From NCBI GenBank assembly GCA_023396045.1, contig JAEWXD010000003.1, positions 1 to 18,930 of the forward strand: a stretch of DNA of 18,930 bases, read 5' to 3'. Shown here piece after piece: positions 13,884 through 18,930 of the stretch (within the stretch, counting starts at the first letter, position 1; the number at the start of each line of letters is the position of its first letter). The position numbers were made by a program, and so were the translations under genes. This stretch comes from Bacillota bacterium. Lineage in GTDB: Bacteria; Bacillota; Clostridia; Christensenellales; Aristaeellaceae. The notes under the pieces are model-generated. The model saw only the letters and a program-made list of their open reading frames with translations. It ran no database searches and was not told where the DNA came from.

Positions 13884-14327
13884 ATGAAAAATAAAATGGA
13901 ACATGAAATGAAGATTGGTAAAAAAGCAGGTATTTTATGTATTTGTATCGGTGTGTTATTTGCTTTGCTTGGCGTAATACTATTTGCTAAGAAAGATGTT
14001 TTACGGATATTTCCAAGAATGGATATTGCGTGGATTGGATTTTCTGTTGTTGCTTTTATTCTATGTGTTAGTGGGATATATATATTTTTAATTTCCGGAA
14101 ATAAGCAAGAATGGATAAATGAAACAGATGAAAGAGAGTTGCTGATTACTGCTAAGGCCTGTATGGTAGGATATTTTGTTCAAACAGTTTTACTGGGAAT
14201 CGTTTTTTTCCTATTAACTTTTATGGGCTATTTAAATAAAGCTTCAGGATTTTCTATGCTCGGGGTCATTTTGATAAGCGGTATTGTGTCATGGATTTAT
14301 GATTTATATTTACGAAAAGTAGAATAG
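13884..14327 (+). CDS. Four-helix membrane protein, DUF2178-like
   Basis: A 147-residue protein with four predicted membrane segments, about 15-35, 48-70, 96-116 and 120-140. Between helices 2 and 3 lies a charged loop, NKQEWINETDERELLITAKA, which matches the conserved D-E-R motif of DUF2178-type proteins coupled to small XRE regulators. The function of these pairs is unknown; a membrane signal relayed to the regulator is a common guess. GAGGAGG at 13871-13877 provides the ribosome binding site and lies within the end of the XRE gene. A terminator follows. Confidence 0.72.
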   Translation: MKNKMEHEMKIGKKAGILCICIGVLFALLGVILFAKKDVLRIFPRMDIAWIGFSVVAFILCVSGIYIFLISGNKQEWINETDERELLITAKACMVGYFVQTVLLGIVFFLLTFMGYLNKASGFSMLGVILISGIVSWIYDLYLRKVE

Positions 14328-14352
14328 ACAATAAAAAATAATATTTTTTTAG

Positions 14353-14382
14353 AAAACAGTAAATTGAAGGTTTACTGTTTTT
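14353..14382 (+). terminator. Terminator of the XRE/membrane-protein operon
   Basis: AAAACAGTAAA (14353-14363) pairs perfectly with TTTACTGTTTT (14371-14381) across a 7-base loop. The T-tract is part of the arm. It shares the AACAGTAAAT core with the Nudix terminator. Confidence 0.85.
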
Positions 14383-14394
14383 AATTGTCTAAAA

Positions 14395-14565
14395 GTGGAA
14401 AAGGAGCCACTTGGAAGAAGAAAAAAGAGAAATAAAAGCACCGCCAATAATATGGATATCGGAAAGGTAAAAGACACTGTAAATTTACATTTCAAGCAGG
14501 GAACATGTGAAACATACAAAGATAAAATACTAAAGTTAATCAAAAGAGAAACAGAAAAGATATAA
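14395..14565 (+). CDS. TnpW-like small mobile-element protein, possibly truncated
   Basis: An ORF of about 56 residues from a GTG at 14395, or 37 residues from the ATG at 14452. The end, VNLHFKQGTCETYKDKILKL followed by IKREKEKI-like residues, fits TnpW-type proteins, in which a V-x-V-H-F strand is followed by ETxxDKIxRLI. These short proteins of unknown role occur in conjugative transposons of Bacillota. The basic N-terminal part (EPLGRRKKRNK) is also usual. No clear ribosome binding site precedes either start, so it may be a fossil. Its end overlaps a small ORF on the other strand. It is too short for most gene finders. Confidence 0.5.
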   Translation: MEKEPLGRRKKRNKSTANNMDIGKVKDTVNLHFKQGTCETYKDKILKLIKRETEKI

Positions 14566-14652
14566 TGTTAACAAAGAAATTTTGTTTATGTCCTTAACAA
14601 ATCTTTCTAAAATGTATCCCATAATCACAGCGGTAAGGCAATCTTTTTTCAT
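14536..14652 (-). CDS. Small ORF with strong ribosome binding site, antisense to the TnpW-like ORF
   Basis: A 38-residue ORF starting MKKDCLTAVIMGYILERFVK. A perfect AAGGAGGT (complement of 14661-14668) lies 8 bases before its ATG, which is unlikely by chance. The first 26 residues look like an amphipathic helix with a hydrophobic half; the last 12 residues are read from DNA shared with the TnpW-like ORF and may be a false extension after a truncation. I do not recognise the family. It could be the broken start of a larger mobile-element protein or a real small protein. Confidence 0.4.
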   Translation of the reverse strand: MKKDCLTAVIMGYILERFVKDINKISLLTLYLFCFSFD

Positions 14653-14668
14653 AAAAATATACCTCCTT

Positions 14669-15071
14669 TTATTTATTCATATTGTGTTTTTTTAGAGGGG
14701 GCATTGTAAATTCTAAAATGCCGGTTGTGGCAGGCGGGGTATAAGGCTTTTAAAAAAGAAAATTATTTTGTTTTATTTGTGTATGCATTTTAAGTATTCA
14801 TGCACAAAATGCCTTATACAATCCCACTTTTTACAACGCAAATCATTTTTTAAAAATTTATTACCATTTGTTTCAAATGCAAAGACCGCTCTGTTCAGAG
14901 AATGAATTTTAGCGCTTTAAATTTAGTCTTTAATAAAATATAACTCAAAATAAAATTGCGTTTTAAAAAATGCCGTAATATGGTTTTTATGGACTTTATA
15001 AGCAGCTTTTAATGATAAACATGTAAGGTTGAGCATTAAAAAATTTTTATTAAGATATTTTATAAAAAATG
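14669..15071. other. Gene-free AT-rich gap
   Basis: About 400 bases without a supported gene. The DNA is very AT-rich with scattered runs of A and T. A small CTCTG-TT-CAGAG repeat near 14889-14900 is the only structure noted. It separates the accessory segment from the adhesin gene. Confidence 0.4.
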
Positions 15072-15099
15072 TTGAATTTATTATTGCTTTTGTTATAAT
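15072..15099 (+). promoter_or_regulatory. Promoter of the adhesin gene
   Basis: TTGAAT (15072-15077) and TATAAT (15094-15099) are 16 bases apart, and TGT before the -10 box makes it an extended -10 promoter. GGAGGG (15152-15157) lies 3 bases before the start codon. Confidence 0.65.
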
Positions 15100-15160
15100 A
15101 ACAATGGGTTATTCTATGAAAAAATAGTTTCTTTTCAATATATAAAAAAGTGGAGGGTTT

Positions 15161-18100
15161 ATGAAAAAACTTTTAGTTGCATTTTTATGTGTAGTTTTAT
15201 TGTTGGGCTTGCTGCAAGCGCCAAGCATGGCTGCCTCTGTAGGTGCGGTTGTAAATACAGAAGCGGAGCTGGAAGCAAAGCTTGCAGATACAAGCATTAG
15301 CGAAATTACCATTGGCAGCAGTTTTTCTATTACAAAAGCGCATAGCATTCAGCGCCCATTGAGTATTGTAGGTGGTAATAATACGCTTACATTAGCTACA
15401 AGCTTTGCTGACGAAAATATGTTCAACATCACAAGTGCTGTAAAAATCAGCCAATTGAATTTTAACGGCAATCATAAGGGCAGAATTTTTAAGCTTAGCG
15501 GAACCGGCTTTTCTTTGCAAAACGCTGTTATTGAAAATGCAAGCACCAACACTTTTGCTAAAAAAATAGGCGCAGACGGTGTAAACAGGCAAGTGTATTC
15601 CGGTGGTGCCATTTATGCAGACCATGCAACCTTTACCTTAGAAGATGTTGTTTTTGAATCTAACTATGCACACCATAATACACCGGCACCGGAAAACCCC
15701 GGCGACCTTGCTATTGCTGCACATGGTGGTGCTGTTTATTCTGCAAGTTCACATATTACGATTATTGGCGGTGCATTTAAAAACAATTATTCCGGCGCTA
15801 CTTCAAGTAGTACAGGTGCAAATGGTGAAGGTGGTGCCATTAAGTTAGAAGGCGGTTCTACTTTAACCATCAATGCACAAAACGATAGCAAGCGCACTAT
15901 ATTTGAAGGCAACCACAACTTTAGAACAGAGGCAAATGTAGGCGGCTTTCAGGGTGGCGCTATTGAAGCAACCAACTCTACTGTAAATATTAATCGTACA
16001 GATTTTCTTGTATATGGTGGTTTTGATACCGGTGGTGCCATTAAATTTGAAGGTTCAGGCAATAAAAATAAGTTTAACGAAATTAACAATTCTACTTTTA
16101 CATTGGTAGGGGGCAAATTACCTACCGTTCCTGTAAGCTCTGCTTACTTTGGTACTTCCGGCGGTGCCATTATGAGTGAAAACTCCTTTGTAAATGTTCA
16201 TAATTCAGAATTTACAATGAAAAACAGTGGCGCTTACCCAAAGGTTACTTATGCCGGCGGCCATATAGATGTGGTTGGCGCCGGTGAATTCCATATAGAT
16301 AAAACCAATTTCACCGGCAATGGCGCCGGTTGGAACCAAGGTGCTGTTTTGAACTCTGCCAAGTATGGTGGTGCTATCGCCTTTGAAAATGGTGCAAGTG
16401 CAATATCTACTATTAAAAACTCCACATTTAAAAACTTCACTGTGGACCATACCGGTGGCGTTATTTCTGTTGGCCATAGAGAGGGTATAAGTACCGGTCT
16501 TGGTGGAACCACTGTAAATTTAACCTTAGAAAACACTACATTAAGTGGTGGCAGAGCATATACATGGGATGGCTCTGCCGGCGCAGGTATGTATATTGCC
16601 CAAGGCGCAAACGTGGTTATTCATGGTGGCAATATAAATGATATGCAGGCCAACTACGGTTCCGCCATTTACAATATGGGTAATCTTACCTTGGATAATA
16701 AAGCGGTTATTCAAAATAACAATACCACTCATATGGCAGCCGGTATTTATAACAACGGCTACTTGAATGTACACAGTGCTAAGCTGTTAAACAATGCCAA
16801 AACAACAGACTCCTTTTTTGCAGGCGGTAATCATGCATTTTCTACCGGTGAACATAGCGGTGGCACTATTTATGCTTATAAAGATGTAATTATTGGTGCA
16901 GAAGCAGAATTCAGCACCGACGCAAGAAATGATGTGCGTGTAATCAACGGCAAGTCTACCGTTATATTAAGCGGCGCACGTACAAAGCAAGTAAATGTAT
17001 CTATTTCTGAAGTAGAGAGCGCAGGCGGCACCGGTGTTTATAACAAAGGTTTTGATGAACCGGCCCATAGGCATGTTGGCTATCAGGTGGCAAGAGGCTT
17101 GCAGGCAGGCGACCTCACAGCCGCCTATAAACCGGGGCCAACAAGTTACGTAGCTACCCCGGAGGACGCAAAAAACCTGCACTATGTAAGCAACACCGTG
17201 GAAGCTGCTAAAATTGCCGCATTTGCAGACCATACCGGCACAGGCCTTTGGGACTATGTGTTTAGTCCGGAAAATAAAACCGTTGTGCTTGGGCAAAGAG
17301 CCAAAATGGTATACCATAGCAACCATGCAGATGCTACTTTTGAATCTGCCGAAGCCGATACAGACCCAACCGGCCTTAAAATAGACCAAGTTTATACATT
17401 TTATGCTTCCGGTAACAATCAAAATCCAAGGGTATCTGTAAATAATATCCCTAAATCGGATTTGTCGCCTATTGAAACCAAACCGGCATTGGCTTCCTTT
17501 ATATTTAAAGATTGGTATATACCTGCCCTTAAAGGCTTGCCGCGTTATGCAATAGATGCAACCCCTGCCGATACCGAAAAATATGATTTTGTTACAAAAA
17601 ACACCTTTACCAACACATGGCATGGCGCTGCGCCTACCGGTGAAGTAACGGATATTTTAGACTTTGCCAGCCGTAATACTTTGCATACCTATGCTATGTA
17701 TGAAAGAGAGCTTATCAGTATAGAAGTTACCAAAGCCTGGGTGGGTACGCCAAAAGCATCTGCCGGCTTTAAAATCTATGCAGATAACACAGAACTTACA
17801 GACAAAGCGCTTACCCTTACAGCACCGGAATGGAAGGGCACAGTAACCGGCCTATATAAGCTGGATACAACCGGTAAAGAAATTGAATATAATGTAGAAG
17901 AAACTGCCATTGATGGTTTTACTTCAAGTGTTAATAAAACCAAAGAAGGCAATGTGCTAAAATTTGCATTCACCAATACCATTGGTGGTACTGTAGATAT
18001 TAAAGTAAGCAAGGTATGGCATGGACCTAAAGCCACCGCTACCTTTCAAGTGCTGGCAAGCGGAACACCCGAAGCTGTTGCAGAAGTAACGTTAAGCGCA

Positions 18101-18930
18101 GAACCGTGGGAACATACTTTTACCTTACCGAAGTATAATGCCACAGGCAACGAAATTGCCTACGACATTGTAGAAAATGCAATTGAAAATTATACAAGCG
18201 AAAAAACAGGCAATGCAACCACAGGCTTTACCTTTACCAACACCAATACAGAAACGATAGAGGTAAACATCAGTAAAATATGGGAAGGCCCGGAAAAACC
18301 CGCCACCTTCCATATTACAGCCGATGGTAGAGAGCTTGCAGGTAAAACCGTTACGTTAAGCGCTGCCCCTTGGAAACATACTTTTACAAACTTGCCTAAG
18401 TACAACGCCAATGGCACAGCCATTGTGTATGATGTAACCGAAGATGCAATCCAGGGTTATACCACGTCCAAAACGGGCACAGCAGCAGAAGGCTTTGTAT
18501 TTACAAACAAAAATACCGAAACCACCAGCGTAAAAGTAAACAAAATATGGGTAGGGCCAAGCAAGCCGGTTACTTTTATAATCACAGCAGACGATGTTGA
18601 ATTACAAGATAAAACCGTTACTTTAACCCAAGCCCCTTGGGAACATACTTTTACAGGCTTGCCTAAGTTTAATGCAAATGGTGCGGCAATAGACTACAAC
18701 GTAATAGAAGATCCTATTGAAAACTATACTGTACAAAGCACAGGCAATGCCACAGAAGGCTTTACCTTTACCAATACCAATACAGAAACGGTAGATGTAA
18801 AAGTAAGCAAAACATGGGTAGGGCCAAGCAAGCCGGTTACTTTTATAATCACAGCAGACGATGTTGAATTACAAGATAAAACCGTTACTTTAACCCAAGC
18901 CCCTTGGGAACATACTTTTACAGGTTTGCC
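15161..18930 (+). CDS. Giant surface adhesin with beta-helix and Cna_B-type repeats (3' end outside window)
   Basis: One open frame of 1256 complete codons runs from the ATG at 15161 to the window edge without a stop. A Sec signal peptide is present (MKKLLVAFLCVVLLLGLL, cleavage near residue 25). Residues 30-610 have about a dozen turns with Gly-Gly-Ala-Ile/Val (for example GGAIYA at 148 and GGAVYS at 189), the mark of a right-handed beta-helix of the pectate-lyase or Pmp type. Residues 716-848 (KMVYHSNHADATFE, FKDWYI, HTYAMYE) resemble an InlB-type repeat. From about 853 come Cna_B-type repeats. These domains project from the cell wall, often bind host or other bacteria, and often end in an LPxTG sorting signal, which would lie beyond the window. 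The ligand is unknown. Confidence 0.88.
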   Translation, partial: MKKLLVAFLCVVLLLGLLQAPSMAASVGAVVNTEAELEAKLADTSISEITIGSSFSITKAHSIQRPLSIVGGNNTLTLATSFADENMFNITSAVKISQLNFNGNHKGRIFKLSGTGFSLQNAVIENASTNTFAKKIGADGVNRQVYSGGAIYADHATFTLEDVVFESNYAHHNTPAPENPGDLAIAAHGGAVYSASSHITIIGGAFKNNYSGATSSSTGANGEGGAIKLEGGSTLTINAQNDSKRTIFEGNHNFRTEANVGGFQGGAIEATNSTVNINRTDFLVYGGFDTGGAIKFEGSGNKNKFNEINNSTFTLVGGKLPTVPVSSAYFGTSGGAIMSENSFVNVHNSEFTMKNSGAYPKVTYAGGHIDVVGAGEFHIDKTNFTGNGAGWNQGAVLNSAKYGGAIAFENGASAISTIKNSTFKNFTVDHTGGVISVGHREGISTGLGGTTVNLTLENTTLSGGRAYTWDGSAGAGMYIAQGANVVIHGGNINDMQANYGSAIYNMGNLTLDNKAVIQNNNTTHMAAGIYNNGYLNVHSAKLLNNAKTTDSFFAGGNHAFSTGEHSGGTIYAYKDVIIGAEAEFSTDARNDVRVINGKSTVILSGARTKQVNVSISEVESAGGTGVYNKGFDEPAHRHVGYQVARGLQAGDLTAAYKPGPTSYVATPEDAKNLHYVSNTVEAAKIAAFADHTGTGLWDYVFSPENKTVVLGQRAKMVYHSNHADATFESAEADTDPTGLKIDQVYTFYASGNNQNPRVSVNNIPKSDLSPIETKPALASFIFKDWYIPALKGLPRYAIDATPADTEKYDFVTKNTFTNTWHGAAPTGEVTDILDFASRNTLHTYAMYERELISIEVTKAWVGTPKASAGFKIYADNTELTDKALTLTAPEWKGTVTGLYKLDTTGKEIEYNVEETAIDGFTSSVNKTKEGNVLKFAFTNTIGGTVDIKVSKVWHGPKATATFQVLASGTPEAVAEVTLSAEPWEHTFTLPKYNATGNEIAYDIVENAIENYTSEKTGNATTGFTFTNTNTETIEVNISKIWEGPEKPATFHITADGRELAGKTVTLSAAPWKHTFTNLPKYNANGTAIVYDVTEDAIQGYTTSKTGTAAEGFVFTNKNTETTSVKVNKIWVGPSKPVTFIITADDVELQDKTVTLTQAPWEHTFTGLPKFNANGAAIDYNVIEDPIENYTVQSTGNATEGFTFTNTNTETVDVKVSKTWVGPSKPVTFIITADDVELQDKTVTLTQAPWEHTFTGL
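17717..18930 (+). repeat. Tandem Cna_B-type repeats, about 267 bp each
   Basis: Each repeat begins with V-x-x-x-K-x-W (Trp codons at 17738, 18017, 18281, 18548 and 18815, residues 860, 953, 1041, 1130 and 1219), has a W-x-x-T-F/V core and ends with GFTFTNTNTE or a variant. Lengths are 93, 88, 89 and 89 residues, then a partial copy. The copies diverge from left to right: the first is the most different, while 18548-18663 and 18815-18930 agree at 115 of 116 bases. The lysine and late Asn could form isopeptide bonds as in other Cna_B domains, but this was not tested. Confidence 0.88.

Noticed and set aside
14669..15071. tRNA or other stable RNA gene
   Set aside because: No T-loop GTTCGA-type motif or cloverleaf pairing was found in this very AT-rich stretch.
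16205..18423. Several minus-strand ORFs of 60-218 codons
   Set aside because: All are shadows of the open plus-strand adhesin frame, which has a promoter, ribosome binding site, signal peptide and repeat structure.

Overview
The window looks like chromosomal DNA of a low-GC Gram-positive bacterium, most likely a gut-type member of the Clostridia (Bacillota). The reasons are AGGAGG-type ribosome binding sites before most genes, many Rho-independent terminators, an ABC-F ribosome protection gene with a long leader, a BirA/BioY pair with a BirA box, DUF3847- and TnpW-type mobile-element genes, and a giant surface protein with Cna_B-type repeats. No rRNA, tRNA, CRISPR array or intact insertion sequence was seen. 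All family names come from reading motifs; no database search was run.

Left part (1-2690, + strand): the tail of a mobile element (DUF3847 gene at 20-340) is followed by a compact hairpin cluster between two near-identical 12-bp direct repeats (341-482), then a terminator, a small three-helix membrane protein (DUF3784-like), and an ABC-F gene. The ABC-F gene has a good sigma-A promoter, a tiny leader ORF and two mutually exclusive hairpins, which suggests attenuation by antibiotic-stalled ribosomes.

Middle part A (2809-4619, - strand): Ogt-type DNA methyltransferase and GNAT acetyltransferase share a 4-bp ATGA overlap. Downstream lie an XRE regulator with a two-helix membrane tail and a 15-cysteine DUF3795-like protein. 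Middle part B (4715-6608, + strand): a secreted CHAP/NlpC-like protein that appears to lack the catalytic Cys and His, and a PHP-domain phosphoesterase ending at a terminator.

Middle part C (6898-9510, - strand): an MBOAT O-acyltransferase and a DHHW/AlgX-like partner form a two-gene operon, probably for O-acetylation of a cell-surface polymer. Divergent from it, birA and bioY (9656-11133, + strand) are translationally coupled. A textbook palindrome TTGTAAAC-N16-GTTTACAA covers the -35 box of the birA promoter, so the operon should be repressed by biotin-loaded BirA. An orphan BMP-family substrate-binding protein (11528-12616) follows; it has a signal peptide but no lipobox.

Right part: 12667-15160 is AT-rich and looks like an accessory insertion. 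It holds a Nudix hydrolase, an XRE/membrane-protein pair with its own promoter and palindromic operator, a short TnpW-like ORF, an antisense small ORF with a strong ribosome binding site, and a decayed second copy of the hairpin plus TnpW-like start. From 15161 to the right edge runs one uninterrupted reading frame of more than 1256 codons, cut by the window end: a secreted adhesin with a Gly-Gly-Ala-Ile beta-helix, a middle domain resembling InlB-type repeats, and at least five Cna_B-type repeats of about 89 residues. The last two repeats are almost identical at DNA level.
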